Assembly: GCF_011493005.1 (NCBI RefSeq)
Contig: NZ_CP049156.1
Coordinates: forward strand, 2,852,001 to 2,916,000
DNA length: 64,000 nt
From: Caballeronia sp. SBC1
GTDB lineage: Bacteria > Pseudomonadota > Gammaproteobacteria > Burkholderiales > Burkholderiaceae
Reading direction: 5' to 3'
Shown in pieces: positions 1 to 8,205 of this stretch. How positions within the stretch are numbered: position 1 is the first letter of the stretch; each line of letters starts with the position of its first letter. The position numbers and the translations under genes are program-made. The notes below the pieces were generated by a model. The model was not told where the DNA came from. It did no database searches and saw only the letters and a program-made list of their open reading frames with translations.

Positions 1-1
1 C

Positions 2-496
2 TGGCGTGACGCGTTCTGGACCCCGGCAACGGCCAACGCAAAGTGCGATGGCGCGCTGGTAGCCCAGGCACCGCAACCGCCGGTCGCTCCGCCGGTTGCT
101 CCGGTCATCCAGAGCCAGAAGATTACGTACCAAGCTGACGCTCTGTTCGACTTCGACAAGGCTATCCTGAAGCCGGCTGGCAAGGAAAAGCTTGACGATC
201 TCGCATCGAAGATTGGCGACCTGAACCTGGAAGTCGTGGTCGCAACGGGTTACACGGACCGTATCGGTTCGGACAAGTACAACGATCGCCTGTCCCTGCG
301 TCGTGCACAAGCTGTCAAGGCATACTTGGTCAGCAAGGGCATCGAAGCCAACCGTATCTATACGGAAGGCAAGGGCAAGCGTAACCCGGTTACCACGGGT
401 TGCAACCAGAAGAACCGCAAGCAACTTATCGCCTGCCTCGCACCGGATCGTCGCGTGGAAGTCGAAGTTGTTGGAACCTCGCGTCAGCCGCAGTAA
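2..496 (+). CDS. ompA: OmpA-family outer membrane protein, C-terminal part (5' end outside window)
   Basis: This is the C-terminal half of an OmpA-like porin, which anchors the outer membrane to peptidoglycan. The frame is open from the left edge, so the start lies outside. A Pro-rich hinge (VAPPVAPV) precedes an OmpA_C peptidoglycan-binding domain. That domain has the usual opening (ALFDFDKAILKP), the TGYTDRIGS motif with the diaminopimelate-contacting Asp, and the LSLRRAQAVKAYL helix. Two cysteines near the end (GCNQ and ACLA) fit the disulfide-bearing loop common in Burkholderia OmpA proteins. The gene ends in TAA and is followed 24 bases later by a strong hairpin terminator, so it is probably the last gene of its transcript. 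Confidence 0.93.
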   Translation, partial: WRDAFWTPATANAKCDGALVAQAPQPPVAPPVAPVIQSQKITYQADALFDFDKAILKPAGKEKLDDLASKIGDLNLEVVVATGYTDRIGSDKYNDRLSLRRAQAVKAYLVSKGIEANRIYTEGKGKRNPVTTGCNQKNRKQLIACLAPDRRVEVEVVGTSRQPQ

Positions 497-520
497 TTCG
501 CGACAGATTGCCGCAGGATC

Positions 521-548
521 AAAGCCCCGCTTCGGCGGGGCTTTTTTT
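521..548 (+). terminator. Rho-independent terminator after ompA
   Basis: The stem AAGCCCCGC/GCGGGGCTT closes on a TTCG tetraloop and is followed by a run of seven T. It lies 24 bases after the ompA stop codon. Confidence 0.9.
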
Positions 549-691
549 ATGCCCTACGCGTCTTGCTGCATGCCTGGCGCGGCCGACTGCTCGCCCGGGC
601 TGGTCCCTTGCCTCGTTTCACCGGCTCTCGCCACCGCCTATATACTTGGTGCTTGACCGTTTCCGACCTTATGTTTCAAGGCTATGCGCAC

Positions 692-1390
692 ATGATCAAT
701 GCCGATCCCCACGAGCTTCAAAAATTCAGCGAGCTGGCTCACCGCTGGTGGGACCCGAATGCGGAGTTCAAGCCGCTGCACGAACTCAATCCGGTACGAC
801 TCGACTGGATCGACGCTCATGCACATCTGCCGGGCAAACGCGCGCTGGATATCGGTTGTGGCGGCGGCATCCTGTCTGAATCGATGGCCGTGCGTGGCGC
901 CAAGGTGAAAGGCGTGGATTTGTCGTCGAGCGCGCTGGGCGTGGCTGACCTGCATAGCCTGGAAAGCGGCGTTGAGGTGGAATACGAGGAGATTGCTGCC
1001 GAGACGCTGGCGGCGCGGGAACCCGGCACCTATGACGTGGTGACCTGCATGGAGATGCTTGAGCATGTGCCGGACCCCGCGGGGATCGTGCAGGCGTGCG
1101 CAACGCTCGTCAAACCCGGTGGCTGGGTGTTTTTCTCCACGCTCAACCGTAATGCCAAGGCGTATTTGTTCGCGGTGATCGGCGCGGAATACATTGCCCG
1201 TATGCTGCCGCGCGGCACGCACGATTACTCGCGTTTCATCAAGCCGTCAGAACTTGCGCAATACGTGCGTTCCGCGCAACTTGATATCGTCGAGATCAAG
1301 GGGATTACCTACCGGCCGCTCAGCAAGCACTTCGGCCTCTCTAACGACTCCAGCATCAACTATCTGATGGCTTGCCGCCGTGTTGCCTGA
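692..1390 (+). CDS. ubiG: Ubiquinone biosynthesis O-methyltransferase UbiG
   Basis: This SAM-dependent methyltransferase carries out both O-methylation steps of ubiquinone synthesis. The 232-residue product starts [20 protein letters not shown], which is the typical UbiG opening. The SAM-binding motif I is [13 protein letters not shown] at about residues 49-61, and the later motif [12 protein letters not shown] is also present. I chose ATG 692 because the UbiG homology begins there. An in-frame ATG at 671 would add seven residues (MFQGYAH). The stop is followed 11 bases later by the gph start, so the two genes are probably cotranscribed, a linkage seen in many beta- and gammaproteobacteria. 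Confidence 0.95.
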   Translation: MINADPHELQKFSELAHRWWDPNAEFKPLHELNPVRLDWIDAHAHLPGKRALDIGCGGGILSESMAVRGAKVKGVDLSSSALGVADLHSLESGVEVEYEEIAAETLAAREPGTYDVVTCMEMLEHVPDPAGIVQACATLVKPGGWVFFSTLNRNAKAYLFAVIGAEYIARMLPRGTHDYSRFIKPSELAQYVRSAQLDIVEIKGITYRPLSKHFGLSNDSSINYLMACRRVA

Positions 1391-1401
1391 CGGGAACAGA
1401 C

Positions 1402-2184
1402 ATGACCGATCGCCCAAGTGACGCCGACCCCACGCCTCCGAGCGTCATCGAACCTGTACGGACTTTCATGAGCGACGACCCGACGCCGCTGCCCCAGCAT
1501 CAGATTGACAAGAGGCGGCTCAAGCTTTGCCACGCGGTGCTGTTCGACCTCGATGGAACCATCGCCGACACCGCGCCCGACCTCGTTGCAGCGGTCAACA
1601 AGATGCGGCACGACCGCGGGCTTGAAATGCGACCGCTGGAAATTTTACGGCCGCTGGCGTCGGCGGGCGCGCGCGGCCTGTTGGGCGGCGCGTTCGAGAT
1701 CGGTCCGGAGCATCCGGATTACGCGTCCATGCGCGAGGAGTTTCTCGCCAACTACGAAGCGGATTTGTGTATCGAGACGACGCTGTTTCCGGGTATCGAC
1801 GAATTGCTCAATCAACTCGATGCACGCGGCGTGCGCTGGGGCATTGTGACCAATAAGGCGACGCGGCTGGCTGAACCGCTAGTGGCGCTGCTGGGACTGG
1901 CTGAGCGCTCGGCCTGTCTTGTTTGCGGCGATACCACCCCGCATTCGAAGCCGCATCCCGCGCCGTTGCTTCATGCCGCAGAATTAATGGAAGAGGCGCC
2001 AGAGCGTGTGGTGTACGTAGGTGACGACCTGCGCGACGTCCAGGCCGGTTTCGCGGCCGGCATGGTCACGGTGGCGGCCGCCTACGGTTACTGCGGGACG
2101 GACTTGCCGCCCAACCGGTGGCATGCGGATCACGTGGTGGAAACGACAATTGAGTTGCAACATCTGCTACGCGACGTGCAATAA
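1402..2184 (+). CDS. gph: Phosphoglycolate phosphatase (HAD family)
   Basis: The product hydrolyses 2-phosphoglycolate, a by-product of DNA repair and of oxygenase activity, to glycolate. HAD motif I is FDLDGTIAD (nucleophile Asp at residue 49, acid/base Asp at 51). Motif II is IVTNKATRL, the motif III lysine is in HSKPHPAP, and motif IV is VYVGDDLRDVQAG. The 260-residue form from ATG 1402 carries about 40 residues before the HAD core. An internal ATG at 1468 would give 238 residues, closer to the usual family length, so the start is uncertain. It follows ubiG closely. Confidence 0.9.
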   Translation: MTDRPSDADPTPPSVIEPVRTFMSDDPTPLPQHQIDKRRLKLCHAVLFDLDGTIADTAPDLVAAVNKMRHDRGLEMRPLEILRPLASAGARGLLGGAFEIGPEHPDYASMREEFLANYEADLCIETTLFPGIDELLNQLDARGVRWGIVTNKATRLAEPLVALLGLAERSACLVCGDTTPHSKPHPAPLLHAAELMEEAPERVVYVGDDLRDVQAGFAAGMVTVAAAYGYCGTDLPPNRWHADHVVETTIELQHLLRDVQ

Positions 2185-2274
2185 CGCGTATCGATGCATA
2201 GTGACGGCTGCGGCTTTCTGATGGGCTCTCCGGCGAAAATGCGGACGAAACTGTGAGATAATAATTAATGCTTC

Positions 2275-2643
2275 GGGGGCGACCTGGTTTCGACAGGGGT
2301 TGCGAAGCGGCTAGGGCATACCGAGGACCCGTCACCTCGTAAATCAATGGGAAAAACGTAACTGCAAACGACGAAACGTTCGCACTGGCAGCCTAAGGGC
2401 CGCCTGCCTCTCCCTAGTTTACTGACGGACTAGAGTCGCAAGACCGGTAGCAATACCGCGAGAGGTCATATACGTCAGATAAGCCTTGTCGGTGTCACGA
2501 CGCCAAGGTCGAAAATTTAGTGAATCGCCGAAGCGAAGCGTGTTCGTCCGCGTCGCCAGGTTAAATTAAATGATAGAACTAAGTATGTAGAACTGGTCGT
2601 AGAGCGCTACTGGACGCGGGTTCGATTCCCGCCGCCTCCACCA
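2275..2643 (+). ncRNA. ssrA: Transfer-messenger RNA (tmRNA, one-piece)
   Basis: tmRNA rescues stalled ribosomes and tags the nascent peptide for proteolysis. The 5' end GGGGGCG pairs with CGCCTCC at 2633-2639, followed by the discriminator A and an encoded CCA at 2641-2643. A T-arm GGTTCGATTCC lies just before. The tag frame at 2364-2396 encodes ANDETFALAA followed by TAA, the betaproteobacterial tag type. The molecule is 369 nt. A terminator follows. tmRNA 3' ends are frequent integration sites, but I see no integrase or second copy of the 3' end next to it here. Confidence 0.97.
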
Positions 2644-2675
2644 AATAGCCTTCTGGTATCACTAAAGTTTGACCG

Positions 2676-2712
2676 AAGCCCCCGCGCAGCTTGAGTTGCG
2701 CGGGGGTTTTTT
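2676..2712 (+). terminator. Terminator downstream of ssrA
   Basis: The perfect stem CCCCCGCGCA/TGCGCGGGGG is followed by six T. It separates ssrA from the convergent glycosyltransferase gene. Confidence 0.9.
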
Positions 2713-2897
2713 GTCTGTTGGCGACGGCTGCTTGTTGCCGTTGACTGGCGCCACGTTTGAATACGGCACCGTCCCGTAGCCGCATACGAGCGCGTCTCAC
2801 CGCGCCCACAGATCCGGACCACGCCTCCCTAACGCAAAAACGCGCCGCCGAAAATCCGGCGACGCGTTTCACATCTAATCCACTCGATTCAACTGAA

Positions 2898-3974
2898 TCA
2901 ACTCAGCCCTACTCGCGGATTAAGCACATCGCAGGCAATCGCCAGGTAGCGGTCGGCCGTGCTCTGCAACGTCAAACCATTAAGCGGCCGCGTGGCTCTC
3001 GGCTGCGACAAAGCATCGAGCAACGCACGGCCGTAGGCATCGGCGTCGCTGGTATCGAGTAGTTCAACGCCCGGGAACTCATTGGCGAACGCGAACGAGG
3101 GAATCTCATTGCCCACGACAGGAATTCCCGACGCCAGCGCCTCCAGGAATCCGATGCTGTGCGCCTCGAAACTCGACGGCATGGCGAACGCGTGCGACCC
3201 GCGCAAAATCTCCGCGACATTCGATTGCGGCCCGATCACCTTCACGCGATCGCTCAACCCCAGGTCCTTCACCAGTTTCAGGATGGCCGCGTGATATTCG
3301 AGGTTTTCAATCACACCGCACAGGAGCAAACGCGCGTCGGGATCGGCCGCGGCAACGCGCGAAAACGCTTGCACCGTTTGCAACTGATTTTTCTCCGGGA
3401 TATACCGGCCGATCTGGACGATCTGCCTGAAACCGGTCGATGGCAACGGCTCGCTCACTTGTTCGAAACGCGAAATATCAACGCCGTTCGGCACCACAAT
3501 CATGGAGGGATGCGAACCCACTTCCTTGACGTAATCGTCGATATTTTTCTGCGACACACCAATCACCGCTTTCGCCCGTCCCGACAGCAAACGTTCGGCA
3601 AATAGCAGCGCGTTGTTCGCGAAGTCGTTGGCGCCGGAATGCATGACCCAGACGATCGGCACGCGCGTAGGCAGCGCGCGCACGTACAAGGCCGGAATCG
3701 TCGCGTGCGCAAAAATGATGTCGGGTTTGAACCGTCGAATAGCGCGATGCAGGAACAGCAGCCGCCCCACCCTGCCAAGCGAGCGCTGCGGGAAAAAACA
3801 GACGACATTGTTCGTGCGCAATTCGGCGCTGATGTGCTGGAAATCGTCGTGCTCAGGCATCAGCGAAGTAATGCAAACGTCGTGACCGCCCCGCTGATGC
3901 CCAATGGCCACGCCCTTTGCAAGCACCTCTGCACCAGATAATCGGGGTGCAAGAATGACCTGAAGAATTCTCAT
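2898..3974 (-). CDS. Glycosyltransferase, GT4 type (GT-B fold)
   Basis: This 358-residue retaining GT-B glycosyltransferase has an N-terminal Rossmann-like half (MRILQVILAPRLSGAEV) and a C-terminal nucleotide-sugar-binding half. The latter holds the strand QIVQIGRYIPEKNQ and the signature EAHSIGFLEALASGIPVV, the E-x7-E motif of GT4 enzymes. It probably acts in the cytoplasm on lipopolysaccharide or exopolysaccharide precursors. The sugar and acceptor cannot be told from sequence. It stands alone, convergent to ssrA, with about 500 bases of gene-free DNA upstream. The ATG at 3974 is the only good start. Confidence 0.85.
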   Translation of the reverse strand: MRILQVILAPRLSGAEVLAKGVAIGHQRGGHDVCITSLMPEHDDFQHISAELRTNNVVCFFPQRSLGRVGRLLFLHRAIRRFKPDIIFAHATIPALYVRALPTRVPIVWVMHSGANDFANNALLFAERLLSGRAKAVIGVSQKNIDDYVKEVGSHPSMIVVPNGVDISRFEQVSEPLPSTGFRQIVQIGRYIPEKNQLQTVQAFSRVAAADPDARLLLCGVIENLEYHAAILKLVKDLGLSDRVKVIGPQSNVAEILRGSHAFAMPSSFEAHSIGFLEALASGIPVVGNEIPSFAFANEFPGVELLDTSDADAYGRALLDALSQPRATRPLNGLTLQSTADRYLAIACDVLNPRVGLS

Positions 3975-4472
3975 TTGTTGTCTTCCCCTCGGCGATCCGA
4001 ATGTCCCATTGCGGCCATGCCGTCATACGGATAAGTACTTATCCGCATCCCCGCGACCACGCTTCTCTGACGTGGACGTCGGCCGGCTCGCTTGATTTTT
4101 TTAATGAAATTATTAAATACGCATGTCATTGAACTCCGCTCAATGCACACACCATTAAGATACCCGAGCGCATCCAGCGCACACCGCCATCAGGTAGCAT
4201 TAATCGGTCGGTAATGAGGGGTAACAAACGTTAAGCCGGCGAAGACGTTTCGTAGACGCCGGCACGGCGGAAAGTCGGGGGTAAAAGGCAGGGTTAACGC
4301 CGTTTGGCAGAATTAAACCGTGAAATTAAGCCGCAGCAAAAAACGGCATTTTTAGCCGGTTATCTCGGACTCCGGCGTTGTGACGGTTTTAAGCTGGCGG
4401 CACACAGAAAGCCAGCGGCTTTAATACCAGCCGCCGCATGCGGGCCTAAAATCACTCAGCCGTCCTGCAGGC
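3975..4472. other. Gene-free stretch upstream of the glycosyltransferase
   Basis: I see no convincing coding region here. A 16-base perfect palindrome, GGATAAGTACTTATCC, lies at 4029-4044, about 55 bases upstream of the glycosyltransferase start, and could be an operator. The rest is locally AT-richer with short TTAATTA-like tracts, as expected for a promoter region. Confidence 0.4.
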
Positions 4473-4736
4473 TTATTGGTCCGGCGGGCACTGCAAGTTA
4501 CAGCCATTCGGATCGCCCAGGTCGCCGCGCTTGCGCTTTGCCGACACGCCGTTCTGATACTTGTCCGACGGTGCGGAAGCAGCGAACGGCATCTGTGGGT
4601 GTTCTTTCAGGCGAAACTGATCCTGCAGGATGCCACCGGGAATACCAGGGGAATTCTGGGCAAAAGCGACGGGCACAAAGGCAACGGCGCTAACAACGAA
4701 CGCGGTCAACGCGGCAACGCTCAAAAGCAATTTCAT
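4473..4736 (-). CDS. Small secreted protein of unknown function
   Basis: This 87-residue protein has a clear Sec signal peptide: MKLLL, then a hydrophobic stretch, then VAFAQ with a likely cleavage after Ala at about residue 26. The mature part is about 60 residues, rich in Pro, Gln and charged residues, with two cysteines in the tail (CNLQC). I recognise no domain. It is probably periplasmic. It stands alone between the gene-free stretch and the convergent end of the formate dehydrogenase regulator. Confidence 0.7.
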   Translation of the reverse strand: MKLLLSVAALTAFVVSAVAFVPVAFAQNSPGIPGGILQDQFRLKEHPQMPFAASAPSDKYQNGVSAKRKRGDLGDPNGCNLQCPPDQ

Positions 4737-4916
4737 GGCAGCAGTAACGGTGAGTAAAACGGTCGTCGGTTAAACGTTTGGTCAGCGGCATTTCCGGCGT
4801 GGTGAACCGCGACGCAACGTCGCACGCAACCCCACCAGCCAGCCTCGCCAACCATCAGGTTAGCGTAATTCTAAGCGTAAGGCTCCGGATCGGCCTGACA
4901 GACCGCGGCCAAATGG

Positions 4917-6005
4917 TTACCGCGCGTTTCCGGTCGCTCCGCTGAGCGCCGCCTCGAGTTCCAGCAGTTGCCCGCAAAAAGCCGGGTCATAGCCCTCCAA
5001 ATGCGCCACGCTGTCACGGAACGCGTCGCTGCGCAGCACCTCCAGCAGGCCGCTGAGTCCGGCGTCGTTGAGTTTGTCGCGGTCGCACGCGAACAAGTAG
5101 TCCTCTTCGATAATCGGGATGAAGTCCAGCGCGAACTGCTGTGCGGCCGGCTGTACCCCGAAGCCAAGATCGGCCATGCCGCTCGCGACGAACGCAGCAA
5201 TGGCCGAATGCGTCAGTTCGGCGGTGGCGTAGCCGTTGATGCTCGCAGGATCGACGCCAATCTGGCGCAGCGCCAGATCCAGCAGCATGCGCGTGCCCGA
5301 GCCGGGTTGACGGTTGACGAAGCGGATGTCGTCGCGGGCGAGATCGTGCAAGCCGCGTATGCCTTTGGGATTGCCCTTCGGCAGAAACAAGCCCTGCGTG
5401 CGCCGTGTCAGATGAATCAGCCGATGCCGCCCCGCGTCCAGCCAAGGGCGGTAGATCTCGGCGCAACTCGCGCGGAATTCGCCGATAGGCAAGTGGAAAC
5501 CCGCCAGCTCGCACTCGCCGCGCGCGAGCGCGCTGACGGCTTCAGCACTCTCGCGATACTTGATGTCGGCGGGAATTTGCTTCGCGGCCAGCGCGCCCAC
5601 CAGCGCCGCGACGGCGTACCCGTGCGAGGCGTGAATCCGTATCTCGCTCACCGTGCGCGACAGCCGTCGGTTCAGTTCGCCGGCCACTTCGCTGGCCAAC
5701 GCCTGAAGGGGCCCGTCGAGCCGCTCGTTCGACAGACGCTGCGCCCGCAACACGGCTTCGCCGAGCTCCGACAGCACCGACCCGCGTCCACGTGACTTCG
5801 TTATCAGCGCGCCGCCCAACCGTGTCTCTATGTCGCGCAAAAGGCCCCACGCGTGCCGATAGGATAAACCCTTAGCCGACGCGGCTTGCGCAATGCTGCC
5901 GGTCTGTGAAACGAGCAGCAGAAGCGGCACGGCCGCGCTGAGACTGGCTTCGCGGCCGGCGGCGTCGCGCAGGACGAGCTCCGTACGGCATTCGACATCG
6001 ATCAT
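4917..6005 (-). CDS. ModE-like HTH plus periplasmic-binding-protein-like regulator, FdsR-type
   Basis: The 362-residue transcriptional regulator has an N-terminal winged-helix domain of ModE/LysR type (GSIAQAASAKGLSYRHAWGL, DIETRLGGALITKSRGRG). It is followed at about residues 125-350 by a PBP2-like ligand domain (FVNRQPGSGTRMLLD, GYATAELTHSAIAAFVASG). It is transcribed away from the fdsGBAD operon across a 130-base gap, the position of the fds regulator fdsR in Cupriavidus. By inference it senses molybdate/tungstate or formate-related status and acts on the dyad at 6088-6116. The divergent arrangement is seen directly; the ligand is not known. Confidence 0.75.
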   Translation of the reverse strand: MIDVECRTELVLRDAAGREASLSAAVPLLLLVSQTGSIAQAASAKGLSYRHAWGLLRDIETRLGGALITKSRGRGSVLSELGEAVLRAQRLSNERLDGPLQALASEVAGELNRRLSRTVSEIRIHASHGYAVAALVGALAAKQIPADIKYRESAEAVSALARGECELAGFHLPIGEFRASCAEIYRPWLDAGRHRLIHLTRRTQGLFLPKGNPKGIRGLHDLARDDIRFVNRQPGSGTRMLLDLALRQIGVDPASINGYATAELTHSAIAAFVASGMADLGFGVQPAAQQFALDFIPIIEEDYLFACDRDKLNDAGLSGLLEVLRSDAFRDSVAHLEGYDPAFCGQLLELEAALSGATGNAR

Positions 6006-6087
6006 ATGTAGTCCCAGTTCCTATTGCCTTCGACCCGATAGCCTCGTATCTTGCATATCACGGGCTCGGTGCAGCAAATTATAAGAC

Positions 6088-6116
6088 CGATATATGCATT
6101 TATAAAACATATACCG
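6088..6116. promoter_or_regulatory. Inverted repeat in the fds control region, likely operator
   Basis: CGATATATG at 6088-6096 and CATATACCG at 6108-6116 are near-perfect inverted halves (8 of 9 pairs) separated by 11 AT-rich bases. The dyad ends 19 bases upstream of the fdsG start, between the divergent regulator and the operon. Its spacing fits a dimeric regulator binding on one face of the helix. Confidence 0.5.
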
Positions 6117-6135
6117 AGCAATGGAGACTCCCCAC

Positions 6136-6636
6136 ATGGTCCAGATGCCTCATAACCACCAGAATCAGCCGGCCGGTACGCCCGATGAGCGCGTCGCGCG
6201 CCATCTGAAAAAGGGTGCGTCGCTGCTCGCCGTACTGCACGCCATCCAGGACGAAGCCGGCTACATTCCCGCCGATGTCATCGCCCCGCTCGCTCAGGCC
6301 ATGTCGCTGTCGCGCGCGGAAGTGCACGGCGTGATCACCTATTACCACCATTTCCGCTCCGAACCGCCCGCGCGCGTGACCGTGCAGCTGTGTCGTGCCG
6401 AGGCCTGCCGGAGCATGGGCACGGAGGCGCTGGCGGCGCATATTGAAGGGCATACGGGGTGCAAGTTCGATTCCGGTCATCAAACTGATACGGAGCTCGA
6501 GACCGTGTATTGCCTCGGGCAATGCGCGCTGTCGCCGGCCATGACCATCAACGGCGAGTTGCATGCCCGCGTCACACCCCAGAAGTTCGAGCGGCTGTAT
6601 GAAGCGGCGCGCGCAAGCGCGGAGGACCTGGTATGA
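6136..6636 (+). CDS. fdsG: NAD-dependent formate dehydrogenase, gamma subunit
   Basis: This is the NuoE-like [2Fe-2S] subunit of the cytoplasmic molybdenum formate dehydrogenase, which oxidises formate to CO2 with NAD+. Cluster cysteines lie in LCRAEAC and YCLGQC. The core TYYHHF and GYIP motifs match NuoE. I chose ATG 6136 (166 residues) because GGAGA sits about 9 bases before it. The in-frame ATG at 6121 lacks a ribosome site and would add METPH. The stop overlaps the fdsB start by four bases (ATGA), which implies translational coupling. Confidence 0.92.
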   Translation: MVQMPHNHQNQPAGTPDERVARHLKKGASLLAVLHAIQDEAGYIPADVIAPLAQAMSLSRAEVHGVITYYHHFRSEPPARVTVQLCRAEACRSMGTEALAAHIEGHTGCKFDSGHQTDTELETVYCLGQCALSPAMTINGELHARVTPQKFERLYEAARASAEDLV

Positions 6637-8189
6637 CGCGCATCTACGTCCCTTGCGATTCGTCGGCACTGGCGCTCGGCGCTGACCGTGTCGCGCTCGC
6701 AGTTGCGGCTGAAGCTCAGAAACGCGGTATTGAAGTTGAAGTCGTGCGCAACGGTTCGCGCGGCATGCTGTGGCTGGAACCGCTGGTGGAAGTGGAGACG
6801 GGGGAAGGCCGCATCGGTTATTCGAATGTCGATGAAGACGATGTCCCCGCCCTCTTCGATGCCGATCTGGCAAATGGCGGCGCGCATGAAAAGCGCGTCG
6901 GCGTGGTGGATACGCTACCGTGGCTTGCCAAGCAGCAACGCCTGACGTTCGCGCGCATTGGCATCACGGACCCGCTTTCCACCGATGACTACGTGAAGCA
7001 CGGTGGCCTCGAAGGTTTGCGTAAGGCGCTTGAAACCGATGGCGACGCCGCCTGCGAAGCGCTGCTCGAATCGGGCCTGCGCGGACGCGGCGGTGCAGCG
7101 TTCCCGGCCGGTATCAAATGGCGCACGGTGCGGGCTGCATTGGCGCCGCAAAAGTACATCGTCTGCAACGCCGACGAAGGAGATTCCGGCACGTTCTCGG
7201 ACCGGCTGGTCATGGAAAGCGATCCGTACATGTTGATCGAAGGGATGATCATCGCGGGGATCGTGACCAAGGCGACGAAGGGTTATATCTATGTGCGCAG
7301 CGAATATCCGCACGCTATTGCGACGCTGAACCGCGCTATAGATAAAGCCCGCGATGCAGGCTGGCTTGGCACAAACGTGCTCGGCAGCGACAAGGCATTC
7401 GAACTGGAAGTGGCCAAGGGCGCCGGTTCGTATGTCTGCGGTGAAGAAACGGCGTTGCTGGAATCGCTGGAAGGCAAGCGCGGCGTAGTCCGCGCGAAGC
7501 CGCCGGTGCCTGCGCTCGTGGGTTTGTTCGGCCAGCCGACGGTCATCAACAACGTGATCACGCTGGCCACCGTACCCATCATCTTCGCCAAGGGCGCGGC
7601 GTTTTATCGCGACTTCGGCATGGGTCGTTCGCGCGGCACGCTGCCGTTCCAGATTGCAGGCAATGTGAAGCAAGGCGGCCTCGTGGAACTGGCTTTTGGC
7701 GTGACGTTGCGCGAACTAATCTATGAATATGGCGGCGGCACGGCAAGTGGCCGGCCGGCGCGCGCTGCGCAAGTCGGTGGTCCGCTCGGAACGTATCTGC
7801 CCGAAAGCCAATGGGATATTCCCATGGACTACGAAGCTTATGCGGCAGTTGGCGCGGTGGTCGGACACGGCGGCATCGTGATTCATGACGATACGTCGAA
7901 TCTCGCCGACCTCGCCCAGTACGCCATGCACTTTTGCGCTGTCGAATCATGTGGCAAATGCACACCCTGCCGGATCGGGTCGACTCGTGGCGTTGAAGTC
8001 ATCGCGAAGATCCGTGCCGGCGATACCTCGCCGAAACAAGTGACGCTGCTGCGCGATCTCTGCGACACCATGGTTTCCGGCTCACTCTGCGCAATGGGCG
8101 GCATGACGCCGTATCCGGTGCTGTCGGCACTCGACCATTTCCCCGAAGACTTCGGTCTTTCCAAAAAGCCGTCGCAGAAAGCGGCTTAA
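6633..8189 (+). CDS. fdsB: NAD-dependent formate dehydrogenase, beta subunit
   Basis: This 518-residue diaphorase subunit binds FMN, NAD(H) and a [4Fe-4S] cluster and passes electrons from the alpha and gamma subunits to NAD+. A short thioredoxin-like N-terminal region (about 1-110) precedes a NuoF core. The FMN/NADH site carries GLRGRGGAAFPAG and CNADEGDSGTFSDR. The C-terminal cluster motif is ESCGKCTPCRIGSTRG. The length matches characterised FdsB proteins. It overlaps fdsG by four bases and lies 16 bases before fdsA. Confidence 0.95.
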   Translation: MTRIYVPCDSSALALGADRVALAVAAEAQKRGIEVEVVRNGSRGMLWLEPLVEVETGEGRIGYSNVDEDDVPALFDADLANGGAHEKRVGVVDTLPWLAKQQRLTFARIGITDPLSTDDYVKHGGLEGLRKALETDGDAACEALLESGLRGRGGAAFPAGIKWRTVRAALAPQKYIVCNADEGDSGTFSDRLVMESDPYMLIEGMIIAGIVTKATKGYIYVRSEYPHAIATLNRAIDKARDAGWLGTNVLGSDKAFELEVAKGAGSYVCGEETALLESLEGKRGVVRAKPPVPALVGLFGQPTVINNVITLATVPIIFAKGAAFYRDFGMGRSRGTLPFQIAGNVKQGGLVELAFGVTLRELIYEYGGGTASGRPARAAQVGGPLGTYLPESQWDIPMDYEAYAAVGAVVGHGGIVIHDDTSNLADLAQYAMHFCAVESCGKCTPCRIGSTRGVEVIAKIRAGDTSPKQVTLLRDLCDTMVSGSLCAMGGMTPYPVLSALDHFPEDFGLSKKPSQKAA

Positions 8190-8205
8190 AAGAAGGAACA
8201 TAACC

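Noticed and set aside
2275..2643. tmRNA as the integration site of the accessory region
   Set aside because: No integrase, no duplicated 3' end and ordinary backbone genes follow it for 24 kb; the island boundary is at about 27459.
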